Shown piece by piece: positions 46,301-53,822 of a DNA stretch of 64,000 nt. The notes beneath the pieces were generated by a model, which saw nothing but the letters and a program-made list of their open reading frames with translations, ran no database searches and was not told the DNA's origin. The position numbers were made by a program, and so were the translations under genes. This DNA comes from Caldilineaceae bacterium. GTDB taxonomy: Bacteria > Chloroflexota > Anaerolineae > Caldilineales > Caldilineaceae. Position 1 is the first letter of the stretch. Every line of letters starts with the position of its first letter. The stretch is from positions 1-64,000 of the forward strand of contig JADLDO010000016.1 of the NCBI GenBank assembly GCA_020846635.1, given 5' to 3'.

Positions 46301-46757
46301 CATCGTCGGTGCTCGCGGGGCCGGCTCGCACACAACGCTCATCAACAACAACAAGGTCAGTCAATTCCATGACACAGGGATTGTTCTTGAGGCAGGCGAG
46401 GGGAGTGCTGCGCTGAATGCTACAGTGACGAACAACAGTGTATCGGATTTCGCAGACGCTATCAATTCGTTGCACGGAATTTATTCCGTCAGCGGCATCC
46501 TTGCGGGAGACAGCAACTCGGTCTGTTTGGATATCCATAGTAACAGTGTCGCCGACGCCGGCAATGAGGCGCAGGGGGGTGCCGATATTCGGGTGCGCAA
46601 GGGAACTCAAACCAGTCTAGGTGTCCGCCTACCTAGTTTGATGGGCAGCAGCAGTATGGACGCAATGAACTTGATCACTGGGAACAATCCGACAGCCACG
46701 ACTGTTACTGTCACTGGCGCAGGGTACACCGGTGGCGCTGCATGTGCTCAGCCCTGA
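40368..46757 (+). CDS. giant secreted multi-domain protein: Ig/cadherin-like repeats plus parallel beta-helix
   Basis: 2129 residues from ATG 40368 (a TTG ten codons upstream is in frame). Signal peptide: hydrophobic 7-24, cleavage probably after VYA (30). Then fourteen beta-sandwich modules of about 95 residues, joined by NDAPVAVDD-type linkers, with NDTDxDGGP calcium-type loops as in cadherin-like and VCBS adhesins. From about residue 1510 (WFVNPAVAGPGDGRLSNPFKFL) to the end the sequence is a right-handed parallel beta-helix: N/G/S-rich, many NN turns. The helix may bind or cleave polysaccharide; catalytic residues are not evident. There is no LPXTG, no C-terminal membrane helix and no autotransporter barrel, so how it stays on the cell is open. 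Adhesin or glycan-binding roles are inferences. Confidence 0.88.
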   Translation: MRIKPYIVVALLLCLSFAVLFHLGRAVYAQSPDESSATFYSYLPFSGTGTPQIDLGLLDETVITDEETPVVVTLSAAKPDATILEFAIAQPPLHGSLGSISGAICAAGTPSICTATVIYIPSVDFAGNDSFSYRGSSVPGNAPNAAAGEGIISITVNPINDAPRFTKGADVTVESTAGAQSIPAWATQISAGPADEAGQSLTFVVSNSDNSLFAVQPSISSAGTLAFTPVPTAGGTAIVTVRLQDDGGTAKGGSDESAAQTFTITIEPPAGEPVGSNQEVNVHEGGQVTIALSATNPSGMALTFVIANPPSHGTLGPIGPVTCAGAAPNSCRAEITYSHDGSESTSDLFTYQAGNGVVESGLITVSITVTPVDDAPIAVDDEATVNEDAAATLIDVLANDTDVDGGPMSIAAVGNPANGTVLIAGDNRSLTYQPDPDYCNDSVLSRDTFTYTLAPGGDEATVAVTVTCVNDAPVADHDSYSLLEGATLTIVAPGVLANDTDIENDPLTAVIVAGPAHAASFTLDAEGGFTYVHDGSETAADQFTYRANDGLVESNVATVSLTITPTDDAPLAVNDAITVVEDSGATTIDVLGNDTDTDGGPMSIATVGDPANGSVVMAGDNLSVSYAPDLNYCNDLLSVTDNFTYTLAPGGSEATVSVTVICVNDAPVAMDDSITVTEDLPFTGSVLIDNGNGADSDPDGDPLTIATTPVVAPTHGSLILRVDGTFTYTPTLDYVGDDFFTYRLLDGSALSDTAQVTLTVLAVNDAPLAVNRSASVMEGGSITVTLSATDNEGDALTFAIDTPPTHGALGAIGSASCDDNTPSTCTAEVAYTHDGSETTSDSFTYTANDGAADSPVASVSVTITPTDDAPLAVDDVAVVDEDSGATTIDVLANDTDVDGGPKSITSAGDPANGTVVVAGDNLSLTYKPDLNYCNSEAGTTDTFTYAINGGSTATVAVTVNCINDDPVAEDDLFTTAEDTELADGNVLDDNGNGADFDIEGDTLTVNTTPITDTLHGALVLNTDGSFVYSPTLNFAGTDSFGYELSDGNGGIDTAVVTITVTPVDDAPVAVNDAATVSEDAAATTIDVLANDTDVDGGPKTIVAAGDPANGTVLIAGDNLSLTYQPNANYCNTLVGSSDTFTYTLNGGSTATVAMTVTCVNDAPSADDDSYSVNEGATLNVAAPGVLEGDTDVDNDTLAVNTTPVSGPMNATSFTLSADGSFVYTHNGSETTSDSFVYQVCDDAAIPACDTATVNLTIIPVNDAPVNSVPGAQTVNEDTDLIFPGSIAIDDVDAGTSAVQVTLSALNGLLTLNGTSGLTFSSGDGIDDATMTFTGMVATINSRLDGLTYRGNSNFNETRGSETLTITTNDLGNSGLGGPLSDTDSVGITVVAVGDKPIATAKNYSAQANMQIAIPAGNGLLQGVTDPDTGDSGYSPTFTVGTVGGAAPSGGTIIHTIANVGTVNVSVSTGEFSFDPAPGVTGSVVFTYTVCDNGSPDSSCSDPSNVTFNVGGPVIWFVNPAVAGPGDGRLSNPFKFLSGNPGANNDVDDVDGANHRIFLYSGTATSGIPLNSGEWLIGQGSSGTSFDTFFGIIPPAGTIARPTLNGTRPVVQGQVTLGTNGVVQGLDITPLSGVRGLSASGATGLSVSQVSVTTNNAIAVNLVNSDGTFNFTRINANGGTNGIVWTNNSLATGSFTVAGSGGTCTDANTSGCSGGTIQNSTGADDSSVTPVGTGIVLNNAHDVSLTRMWIHDHSNYGIRGTSVDGFTLDNSVVNGSNGTNVATPYNDGSLVFFGVTGASAGMTGNSSITNSTIRGGWQRNIAIDNSTGTLNLTVSNNTIRNTSPTFGDDGLFIEADTTANITAIVTNNTFAAHGGDHFNLSLLNNAVVDLTFTGNALSGGHATGLGQGIFILGGAFNGSLTYDISNNGTDAVPFSGSNQGGAINVNKGSGSGIFSGRIENNVIGDPDVDHSGSLQAFGIIVGARGAGSHTTLINNNKVSQFHDTGIVLEAGEGSAALNATVTNNSVSDFADAINSLHGIYSVSGILAGDSNSVCLDIHSNSVADAGNEAQGGADIRVRKGTQTSLGVRLPSLMGSSSMDAMNLITGNNPTATTVTVTGAGYTGGAACAQP
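41502..43858 (+). repeat. four near-identical modules within the giant gene
   Basis: Modules at about 41502-41790, 42082-42372, 42982-43268 and 43573-43858 share the order SED/NED..ATTIDVLANDTDVDGGP...GDPANGTV..AGDNLSLTY.P..NYCN...DTFTY....ATVAVTV.CVNDAP. Each has a Cys in YCN and a second Cys before VND that could form a disulfide. They alternate with modules of other types, so the repeat unit is a pair or longer block. Confidence 0.75.
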
Positions 46758-46772
46758 GCATTTGGGCGGTAG

Positions 46773-46802
46773 GTGCGGGGCACTCTCCAGAGTGCCCCGC
46801 AC
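46773..46802 (+). terminator. terminator of the giant gene (perfect 14-bp stem, 2-base loop)
   Basis: GTGCGGGGCACTCT (46773-46786), CC, and its exact complement (46789-46802), then TCATTTGTTTTC. It stands 15 bp past the stop codon. Confidence 0.85.
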
Positions 46803-46869
46803 TCATTTGTTTTCAGCTATCATCCCGTTGCTGCCGCGGCAGACTTCAGCAGCGGTACTCTAGAGCAAG

Positions 46870-46899
46870 TTGTCATCCTTTTTGGATTAGCGGTATAGT
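46870..46899 (+). promoter_or_regulatory. promoter of the DinB-like operon
   Basis: TTGTCA (46870-46875) and TATAGT (46894-46899), 18-bp spacing, about 45 bp before the start codon at 46952 once the start point is counted. Confidence 0.65.
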
Positions 46900-46951
46900 T
46901 AGCGGAATTGCTTTGTAATTGCAGGCTAACGCAAGAAAGGGAATCCTATCG

Positions 46952-47446
46952 ATGGAGCAACCTGCCATGATTGATACGGCGACACGCGGCCAGGCAATCG
47001 CTAGGCTGCGCAAGCTGCCCGAACAGGTGGCTGAGCTGACAGCAGGCTTGACGCCGGAGCAATTGACGACACATTTTCTGGATGGGGAGTGGAGTGTGGC
47101 GCAGAATGTGCATCATTTGGCCGATTCCCATTTGAACAGCTATATTCGCCTGAAGCTGATCTTGACCGAGGAGAAGCCCACGGTGCGCCCGTATGACCAG
47201 GATTTGTGGGCGCTGACGCCAGAGGCAAACTCGGCTGATCTGAGTGCATCGCTGATGCTGCTACAAGGGCTGCACCAACGATGGGCGGATCTCTTTGCGA
47301 GCCTGGATGAGTCCCAATGGCAGCGTACGGGATTGCATCCTGTGAATGGGGTGATCACGCCGGAAGATCTCCTGATCTCCTATGCTGCACATGGCGAAGG
47401 ACACCTTGACCAGATGCAGCGGACGCTGGCGGCGCAGCCGCGCTAG
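46952..47446 (+). CDS. DinB/YfiT-like four-helix metal-binding protein
   Basis: 164 residues, four-helix-bundle pattern. Metal-ligand histidines are in WSVAQNVHHLADSH (second helix) and AHGEGHLDQM (last helix). The segment HLNSYIRLKLILTEEKPTVRPYDQDLWA is typical of the YfiT branch, which includes thiol transferases such as bacillithiol transferase. So a thiol S-transferase acting in detoxification is the likeliest role; the thiol used here is unknown. ATG 46952 gives the conserved N terminus; ATG 46967 is possible. The next gene starts eight bases after its stop. Confidence 0.82.
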   Translation: MEQPAMIDTATRGQAIARLRKLPEQVAELTAGLTPEQLTTHFLDGEWSVAQNVHHLADSHLNSYIRLKLILTEEKPTVRPYDQDLWALTPEANSADLSASLMLLQGLHQRWADLFASLDESQWQRTGLHPVNGVITPEDLLISYAAHGEGHLDQMQRTLAAQPR

Positions 47447-47454
47447 GTTCTGTT

Positions 47455-47967
47455 ATGATCTATCAGGATGGAAAGGATCACGAAGACATTGCCCACCTGA
47501 GCGCCGAACCCATCCCCATTGAGACAATGCGGGTGGAAGTGCAGGCGCGGCGTTGGACGATGCGCGTCATTGCCCTTTTGCTCTCAGGGCAAGCGGCTAT
47601 CCTGGTGGCGATCATCTGGGTTACGATGGCAAAATTCAATTGGGAACTGCCATTCGAAGTGATGATGCGCTCGATCCGCGTGATGGATTCGCTGCTGTTG
47701 GGTGGTCTGCTTTTGCCCATGGCAATCTTTGATCTGGTCACGGCGATGGGGCTGTGGCTGGGGCAGCGCAGCGCGTGGTTGCGCGCGATGATGGCCCAGG
47801 GCATTCTCTTGATCTTCTGTCTTTCAAGCTATGTCGCCGATCGGGATGAGCAGTTTATTTACCTGCTCATGTTGACCTGTATTCTTCTTGTACTCTATCT
47901 GAATACCTATGACGTCCGCCTTTCTTTCAACAGCCGAGAACCCAGGAACCAAAGCCATCACCGCTGA
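47455..47967 (+). CDS. small integral membrane protein, function unknown
   Basis: 170 residues, four predicted membrane helices at about 37-58, 73-97, 107-123 and 130-147, with a charged N-terminal tail and a basic C-terminal tail (SREPRNQSHHR). No recognised family. It starts eight bases after the DinB-like gene and its last 59 bp overlap the start of the 647-residue gene, so the three are probably co-translated. A partner role for the downstream membrane protein is an inference. Confidence 0.6.
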   Translation: MIYQDGKDHEDIAHLSAEPIPIETMRVEVQARRWTMRVIALLLSGQAAILVAIIWVTMAKFNWELPFEVMMRSIRVMDSLLLGGLLLPMAIFDLVTAMGLWLGQRSAWLRAMMAQGILLIFCLSSYVADRDEQFIYLLMLTCILLVLYLNTYDVRLSFNSREPRNQSHHR

Positions 47968-49852
47968 GTTAGAGTTGGCCCTGTTGCGCCACTTTGAGCC
48001 GGTGCTGCGCTTTACGCGCGGTGAGCAATTCTTCCCCATCGACGTGGAACGCTATGTCCAGATCGCAAGCCTCTGGTATCAGCGTCCTGGTGAAGATGCT
48101 GTTTGCGTATTGGGGCAGGGTGAAGTGACACTCGATATGCTCACACGCGTCGATATGGGGCGCCCCGATGCTGTCTATTTTCTCAAGTTTACCGAGCCGT
48201 TGGATGCGACTGAGCTAGCGATCTACCAGGACCAGCGCAAGCAATCTTCACGCGCGCACATCTTCACGCCGGGGCGGGGACGTTTGGCGAGGGTGGGCTA
48301 TGTTTCGCGCTTTGTGGAAGCGCTCTTTAGCGTGGCACTGCTGGCGCGCGGGCGTGTCCCTGGTGACACAGCAGCGGCGGCAACGCTGCGTTATGAGAAA
48401 CTTTTGGAAGAATGTGAAGAATACACCTATCACGGGCGTGTGGTACACGAGGCGGGGTGGGTGGTAATTCAATATTGGTTCTTCTATGTCTACAACAATT
48501 GGCGGTCGGGCTTTTTTGGGGCGAATGACCATGAGGCCGACTGGGAATTGGTGTCGATCTATTTGGCCGAGCGTGATGATCTGCCCCCGTTGACTGATGG
48601 CGCGGGAGAGAGTGAGCCTGACCTGAGTTCACTCCTTGAGCGCTATCAGCCGGAGTGGGTGGCCTATGCTTCGCATGATTACCAGGGCGATGATCTGCGC
48701 CGCCGCTGGGATGACCCTGAGTTGGAGAAGATTGATGGGCATCCGGTGGTCTATATTGGCGCGGGTTCTCATGCCTGCTATTTCCGCCGCGGCGAGTATC
48801 TGACTGAGTTGGAACTCGCCTTTATGCAGCCATTGGCAAAGGTCATCGACTGGCTGCAACAGTTTTGGTATAACCAGCTAAAGCAATATCAAGACGAACC
48901 GGATACAGAGCAGCCGGAACAGGCCTCTAATCTCTTTCGTATTCCCTTTGTTGATTATGCGCGCGGGGACGGAATGACGCTTGGCCCGCAGCAAGAGAAG
49001 CAGTGGGGGCCACCGCATGTGCTGAGCGCGGGACAAAGCTGGGTGCGAGACTATCGCGGGCTTTGGGGTCTGTATGCGCGTGATCCCTTTGCCGGTGAAG
49101 ACGCACCGGCAGGCCCGATGTACAATCGCGACCGTACCTTGCGGCGCTCTTGGTATGATCCGGCGGGTTGGGCAGGTTTGGACAAGGTAGCGCCCGCGGA
49201 CGAGGAACTGCGCCTGATGGTGGCACAGCAGATGACGCTGGGCGACCGGCAGGGCGAATTGCTCAATGAAATTCAGCAAAAGGCCTTCGAGCTTCGTAAT
49301 TTGGGTATTGCCGCGCGTGCCATGCGCCGCCAACCCCATCTACACCGGCTGCGTTTGGAGTATGAGCAGCGGATAGGGGCACTCTCGACCGAGGTGGCAA
49401 AGTTGCGCGAGGAGATGGCGTCGGGGCAGGCATTGCTTGGCTCGTTGGGTGATTACGCCAAGATGCGCCGGGCCGGCGTGCGCGAATCACCCCGCGCTCA
49501 TATTCGCCACGCGCATACGCCAACGGCTGACGAGCAGTTCCGCGCCGGAAGGTTGGCAGAGATTTGGGCCGCGGCGAGCATTGGGCTGCTATTGGTGGTG
49601 ATGGTGGGGATCTTCTATTTTGCACGCCACTATTTGGTCTTTGGTATCTCGGCGCTGATTGCCCTCTTTGCCTTTGTGGAAGCAACCTTTCGTGGGCGGA
49701 TTGTACGCATGGTGACAAGCGTCACGATTGGGCTGGCTGTTGTGGCGGCGTTGATCCTGATCTATGAATTTTTCTGGCTCATGGTGGCGTTGACGGTGGT
49801 GGTGATTGCCTCTTATTTGCTGTGGGATAACCTGCGCGAGCTGTGGTCGTAA
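47909..49852 (+). CDS. membrane protein with a Vps62-like HExDWE-type domain and coiled coil
   Basis: 647 residues. The first 400 residues are soluble and contain VIQYWFFYVYNNWRSGF..NDHEADWELVSIYL (about 185-218), WVAYASHDYQGDD, and VVYIGAGSHACYFRRGEYL; this YWFFY...H-E-x-DWE...HA pattern is like that in Vps62-type proteins of eukaryotes and some bacteria, possibly metal binding. Residues 430-510 are heptad-like helical, a probable coiled coil. Three to four membrane helices finish the protein (from about 555). The ATG overlaps the preceding gene by 59 bp and has no ribosome site; TTG codons further in are alternatives. Function unknown. Confidence 0.6.
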   Translation: MTSAFLSTAENPGTKAITAELELALLRHFEPVLRFTRGEQFFPIDVERYVQIASLWYQRPGEDAVCVLGQGEVTLDMLTRVDMGRPDAVYFLKFTEPLDATELAIYQDQRKQSSRAHIFTPGRGRLARVGYVSRFVEALFSVALLARGRVPGDTAAAATLRYEKLLEECEEYTYHGRVVHEAGWVVIQYWFFYVYNNWRSGFFGANDHEADWELVSIYLAERDDLPPLTDGAGESEPDLSSLLERYQPEWVAYASHDYQGDDLRRRWDDPELEKIDGHPVVYIGAGSHACYFRRGEYLTELELAFMQPLAKVIDWLQQFWYNQLKQYQDEPDTEQPEQASNLFRIPFVDYARGDGMTLGPQQEKQWGPPHVLSAGQSWVRDYRGLWGLYARDPFAGEDAPAGPMYNRDRTLRRSWYDPAGWAGLDKVAPADEELRLMVAQQMTLGDRQGELLNEIQQKAFELRNLGIAARAMRRQPHLHRLRLEYEQRIGALSTEVAKLREEMASGQALLGSLGDYAKMRRAGVRESPRAHIRHAHTPTADEQFRAGRLAEIWAAASIGLLLVVMVGIFYFARHYLVFGISALIALFAFVEATFRGRIVRMVTSVTIGLAVVAALILIYEFFWLMVALTVVVIASYLLWDNLRELWS

Positions 49853-49857
49853 TCTTT

Positions 49858-50745
49858 TTATGGGCGCAGTTTTGAAAAGCCGGAGCCGATTACTTCTTGC
49901 GTAATGCCAATGCTGACAAAGGCAAGTGGATCGACTTTGCTGATGACCTCTTTGAGATCATTCACCTGGGGCCGGTAGATGGTGCAAAAGATCACGGTGC
50001 GCGCCTCGCCTGTGTAGCCGCCTGTCGCTTCCCAATGGCTGACGCCGCGCTCTAGTTCTGCCATGAGTGCCTGCGTCATTTTTTCGCCCTCTGTGGTGAT
50101 GATGATAGCGTTGCGGGCGCGGCTGGGGCCTTCTAGCGCATAATCGGCGGCTAACCCACTGAGAAGCAGCGTCAGCATGGCATAGAGGGCAGACTCCCAT
50201 CCAAAGACGAAAGCTGCGGTGACGACAATGACACCATCGACCCAGAGGTAGATCTGGCTGAGCGGGATGCCGGTGCGGAATTGCAGGATGCGGCCTACGA
50301 TGCCTGTACCGCCCATAGTTGCCCCGGCGGCGAAGATCAAGCCGGCGCCAATGCCGCCGATGAGTCCAGCAAAGATGGCGCTCAACAGGGGATCGGCTGT
50401 AATCGGTTCAGGGCCAAGATAGATCGGTAGGTAACGCTCGATTGCTTCGGTTGCTGCTGAAAAGAGGAGTACCGAAATCACCGTGTTGAGCAGGAACCGC
50501 CAACCTCCCAGCGTGAAAAAACCCAAGACAAAGAGGGGCAGGTTTGCCAAGAGGTAGAAAGCCCCAACGGAGAAGCCGGTGAAGTGATTGACAATAATAC
50601 CGATGCCACTGACGCCGCCTGCTGCAATGTTATAGGGCACTTGGAAGACGGCGTAGCCAACGGCAGCGATGAGCGTGCCAATGAGCAAGAGCAGAAAGCG
50701 TCGAAACTCCGCCCATAAACGGGTCAGCCAGGGCCTTGCTCTCAT
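49858..50745 (-). CDS. YitT-family membrane protein (DUF161/DUF2179)
   Basis: 295 residues. Five to six membrane helices with the YitT signature: IAAVGYAVFQVPYNIAAGGVSGIGIIVNHFTG, and GATMGGTGIVGRILQFRTGIPLSQIYLWVDGVIV. The C-terminal soluble DUF2179 domain (NAIIITTEGEKMTQALMAELERGVSHWEATGGYTGEARTVIFC) is a small ligand-binding type fold. Function of YitT proteins is not settled. AGGAGG lies four bases before the ATG, and an extended -10 promoter is at 50801-50809. It converges on the 647-residue gene with five bases between. Confidence 0.9.
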   Translation of the reverse strand: MRARPWLTRLWAEFRRFLLLLIGTLIAAVGYAVFQVPYNIAAGGVSGIGIIVNHFTGFSVGAFYLLANLPLFVLGFFTLGGWRFLLNTVISVLLFSAATEAIERYLPIYLGPEPITADPLLSAIFAGLIGGIGAGLIFAAGATMGGTGIVGRILQFRTGIPLSQIYLWVDGVIVVTAAFVFGWESALYAMLTLLLSGLAADYALEGPSRARNAIIITTEGEKMTQALMAELERGVSHWEATGGYTGEARTVIFCTIYRPQVNDLKEVISKVDPLAFVSIGITQEVIGSGFSKLRP

Positions 50746-50800
50746 GCATCCTCCTGCGGGTACATTGCGCTTTGTGTCATCTTTGTATCATGGTCGCTCG

Positions 50801-50809
50801 AGTATATCA
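50801..50809 (-). promoter_or_regulatory. extended -10 promoter of the YitT gene
   Basis: On the minus strand TGA-TATACT (50809-50801). No good -35 is seen 17 bp upstream. Start point near 50794, 49 bases before the ATG. Confidence 0.55.
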
Positions 50810-50863
50810 CAGAGGCGGTAAATGCCTGATCCGGCCCATTCTGGATTCATCCCGCGGCAAGTA

Positions 50864-50906
50864 ACAGCCATGCAGCGATGTCACTTGAACACCGCTGCAT
50901 GGCTGT
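50864..50906 (-). terminator. 14-bp inverted repeat behind argJ
   Basis: ACAGCCATGCAGCG (50864-50877) and its exact complement (50893-50906), 15-base loop, between argJ and the YitT promoter. The minus strand lacks a T run; the plus side has GTTTGATTTT. Confidence 0.55.
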
Positions 50907-50991
50907 GTTTGATTTTGTGGACTCTCTATTTATCCAGCATCAACCAGGGAAATGATTTGCTGCATGAGCTATGCGCTGCATGAATGGCGTA

Positions 50992-52218
50992 TTAGCTGCG
51001 ATAGTCTCCGTTGATGCTAACGTAATCGTGGCTTAGGTCGCAGGTCCAGACGGTCGCCTCGCCATCACCCAGACCCAGATCGACGCGCACATCCAGTTCG
51101 GGTTGAGCGAAGCGCGCGGCTGCTTCGCTTTCGGCATAAGGGAGTGGTGTGCCACCGGCGACCAGTTGCAGTTCCGGCCCGCGATCCGCCGCACTTGCCC
51201 CGCCCGTAATAAAAAGGGCGCAGCGGGCAGGCTCTACGGTGATGCCTGCCCGCCCGACCGCGGCCAGGATGCGCCCCCAGTTGGCATCGTTGCCAAAGAA
51301 GGCTGTCTTGACGAGCGGGCTGGTGGCGATGGTGTTGGCGGCGCGGTGCGCTTCCTCGGCGGATTTGGCCCCGTGAACGTGGATCGTGACGAACTTTGTG
51401 ACTCCTTCTCCGTCGCGCACAATTGCTTGGGCTAGTTCTGTGGCAATCTCCGTTAATACAGCCAAGAAGGCGTCGTAGGCGGGGCCTGTGCTGGTGATCT
51501 CCGGGTTGCCCGCAAGCCCATTTGCCAGGAGCAGCACTGTGTCGTTGGTGCTAGTGTCACCGTCGATGCTGATGCAATTGTAGCTGCGTTCCACGGCGGC
51601 GCTGAGGGCTTGCTGGAGCAGCGGCTGGCTGATGGCAGCATCAGTGGCGATGCAACTGAGCATGGTCGCCATGTCGGGGTGGATCATACCTGCGCCTTTG
51701 GCGATGCCGGTGAGGCGCACCGTTTGCCCGTCGATTTCGGCGCTGCGCGTGACGAGCTTGGGGCGCGTGTCGGTAGTCATAATGGCCTGCGCGGCGTCGG
51801 CCCAGCCATCGGGGCGGAGTTGATCCACTGCCTGGGGGATACCCTGGGTCAGTTTGTCCATCGGCAGTTGCACGCCGATCACGCCCGTACTCATCACAAA
51901 AACTGAGTTGTCATTGGCCCCCAGGGCTCTTTCAACCGCCTCTGCCATCAGCCGCGCATTGGCATCGCCCGGTACTCCTGTGCAAGCATTGGCGCAACCG
52001 GAGTTGATGACCACGCCGTGGATCGCTGTTGGATTCAGCGACAGCAAGCGACGGTCATACTGCACAGGGGCAGCGGGAAAGGCGTTCTTGGTAAAGGCGG
52101 CGGCGGCACGACATGGTATCCGGCTGACGATCAACGTCAGGTCTGGGGCTCCACTTTTTTTGATCCCCGCAACAATCCCGGCGGCATCAAAGCCCGGGAC
52201 GACAAACTCTGCATCCAT
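50992..52218 (-). CDS. argJ: bifunctional glutamate N-acetyltransferase/ornithine acetyltransferase
   Basis: 408 residues. It moves acetyl from N-acetylornithine to glutamate and, in bifunctional forms, also uses acetyl-CoA, closing the arginine cycle. The self-cleavage site is clear: [14 protein letters not shown], with nucleophile Thr185. [38 protein letters not shown] and [21 protein letters not shown] are also typical. I take ATG 52218 because GAGGAGAAGG precedes it; the frame is open 13 codons further. No other arg gene is adjacent, so regulation with the pathway cannot be judged. Confidence 0.95.
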   Translation of the reverse strand: MDAEFVVPGFDAAGIVAGIKKSGAPDLTLIVSRIPCRAAAAFTKNAFPAAPVQYDRRLLSLNPTAIHGVVINSGCANACTGVPGDANARLMAEAVERALGANDNSVFVMSTGVIGVQLPMDKLTQGIPQAVDQLRPDGWADAAQAIMTTDTRPKLVTRSAEIDGQTVRLTGIAKGAGMIHPDMATMLSCIATDAAISQPLLQQALSAAVERSYNCISIDGDTSTNDTVLLLANGLAGNPEITSTGPAYDAFLAVLTEIATELAQAIVRDGEGVTKFVTIHVHGAKSAEEAHRAANTIATSPLVKTAFFGNDANWGRILAAVGRAGITVEPARCALFITGGASAADRGPELQLVAGGTPLPYAESEAAARFAQPELDVRVDLGLGDGEATVWTCDLSHDYVSINGDYRS

Positions 52219-52305
52219 ACTGCCTTCTCCTCGCCCATTTGGGCGCGTCCTATCCATAGGATGGAATCATGAATCTTATGATAAATTGAAAGAATTGTGA
52301 GCCAA

Positions 52306-52542
52306 TTACGTGATGACCCAGCGGATGTCCATGTCGGAACGTCCGGCAAGCTCATCGCGCAAGAGTGAAACCAGCGCCGGATCTGCGCCCTGCTGGGTGA
52401 AATAATCGAGCGTCGCCTGATTGATGTAATAGTCCCTGTCGGTGGCGGATTCTTCCTCCAGTTGGCTGATCAGGAAATCCAACTGGCTTTGCGTAATTTC
52501 ACCGATTTCTGTGTTGGTCTGTACGTTTACAAGCTTAATCAT
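52306..52542 (-). CDS. small conserved acidic protein, function unknown
   Basis: 78 residues: IKLVNVQTNTEIGEITQSQ then LDFLISQLEEESATDRDYYIN and a helix ending in GRSDMDIRW. A compact soluble protein with an N-terminal beta strand pair and a helical rest. The pattern EIGxITxxQLxFLxxxLEEE...DYYINxATLDxF is familiar from small proteins of several phyla, without an agreed function. TGGAG precedes ATG 52542. It lies 88 bp before argJ on the same strand. Confidence 0.75.
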   Translation of the reverse strand: MIKLVNVQTNTEIGEITQSQLDFLISQLEEESATDRDYYINQATLDYFTQQGADPALVSLLRDELAGRSDMDIRWVIT

Positions 52543-52604
52543 GGTCGTCTCCATAAGCTGATTGATGGCTGAGGAAGGCACACGAAAGATTATCTCACCT
52601 GTGT

Positions 52605-53210
52605 CTAGACAAGTTGGGCATAGAAACAGCCAAATGGGCCAATTTTCCAGGTGCAGATGGCAGATGCAAAGCCCGCAGCCTGTAGCAGTTCAAGATGGCG
52701 CTCGGCGCGCAGCCGTCCTGGGTTGATGTTTTCCTCTGGCGGCTCGACAGCCAACATATCGGCATAGATGAACTGGCCTTGCGGGGCCAGGTGTTGGGCG
52801 GCGAGGCCAAAGATGCGTGCCACTGCGCTTTCGTCGCCCAAGTCGTGGAGCGATTGCAGGGACATAAACGCATGAACGGGTGTAGCAAGCTGGTTCAGCC
52901 AGCCATCCTCGTTGAGGTCTGCCTCAAGCCAGGTGATCTGGCGGGCATGGCTAGCCAAACGGGTGCGGGCCAAATTGAGCAGCGGGGCCGTAATGTCGAT
53001 GCCTGTGTAGGTAATATGCGGGTGGTCGGCGAATAGCTGTGCAGCCAGCGCACCGGCCCCGGCGCAAAACTCGACAATATGGGCAGTGGGGCCAACACCT
53101 AGCCGGCTGCTCAAATGCGCTTTGAGCGCGGCGCGGTCAGGCCAGCGCTCATCGAGGCTGGCTGCATAGGCAGCGGCTTCGTCGGTGTCGGCAAAGGTAC
53201 GGAACGCCAT
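52605..53210 (-). CDS. class I SAM-dependent methyltransferase
   Basis: 201 residues. Motif I is HIVEFCAGAGALA (about 45-57), followed by YTGIDIT with the acidic ribose ligand, WLEADLN in motif III position, and HAFMSLQSLHDLGDE. The C-terminal sheet is complete (FIYADMLAV...ICTWKIGPFGCFYAQLV). Substrate cannot be told. It lies last in a leftward group headed by recN, 84 bp behind the DinB gene. Confidence 0.82.
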   Translation of the reverse strand: MAFRTFADTDEAAAYAASLDERWPDRAALKAHLSSRLGVGPTAHIVEFCAGAGALAAQLFADHPHITYTGIDITAPLLNLARTRLASHARQITWLEADLNEDGWLNQLATPVHAFMSLQSLHDLGDESAVARIFGLAAQHLAPQGQFIYADMLAVEPPEENINPGRLRAERHLELLQAAGFASAICTWKIGPFGCFYAQLV

Positions 53211-53294
53211 GCAAGGGTATCCAATCTGGTGAAATTGGCTGGGTCGGGTCTGACAGAGCGTAGGCGCAACCCAAAGTGTAACATTAGAGTACGA

Positions 53295-53807
53295 TTACCA
53301 ATCGCCTGCATAGTCCAGGCTGTAGGGTTGGGCGAGTTGGCGTTGATAGGCAAAGTGAAGCTCAACCAACTGGCGCAGGTGCAGCAGATCATGGGCGACC
53401 CAGGAGGCCAAGAGATCTCCGGCGCGCAAGGAGCCAATGTCTGCGATCTGATGTTCGTTGCGCCAGTCGGGCGCGTTCAGTTCGCGCAGCCACTCAAGGG
53501 ACTCTTCGCGTTCATCCAAGAAATTCTGCAACGACGGCAGCAGTTCGCGCCCGTTGTAGTTGCGTTCGGTTACTTTGGCAACCGGATCATTGGCGGGCCA
53601 CGCGGCTTCTGGATCGGAGAGCGTCAACTGGAGACGGATGCGAAAATCTTCGATCTCCTCATCATAGAGGTGGTTGACCACTTCAAGCATCGACCACTCC
53701 TCTGGGGACGGCTTCCAGCGCGCTTGTTCTTCACCGATCACCTCCACAAGTTGGGCGATGGCAATGGCCTGCTGGGTCAAACGTTCAATATAATAACGAA
53801 GATACAT
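53295..53807 (-). CDS. DinB-superfamily four-helix protein
   Basis: 170 residues. Helix-borne metal ligands: SMLEVVNHLYDEE and SWVAHDLLHLRQL, with the three His of the DinB/YfiT site. The first helix (YYIERLTQQAIAIAQLVEVI) and ARWKPSPEEWS are usual for the family. Putative thiol transferase or hydrolase. It starts 15 bp after a methyltransferase gene on the same strand. A second DinB-like protein in this window (46952-47446) belongs to a different branch. Confidence 0.82.
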   Translation of the reverse strand: MYLRYYIERLTQQAIAIAQLVEVIGEEQARWKPSPEEWSMLEVVNHLYDEEIEDFRIRLQLTLSDPEAAWPANDPVAKVTERNYNGRELLPSLQNFLDEREESLEWLRELNAPDWRNEHQIADIGSLRAGDLLASWVAHDLLHLRQLVELHFAYQRQLAQPYSLDYAGDW

Positions 53808-53822
53808 TTGTGGCTCCCTCGA

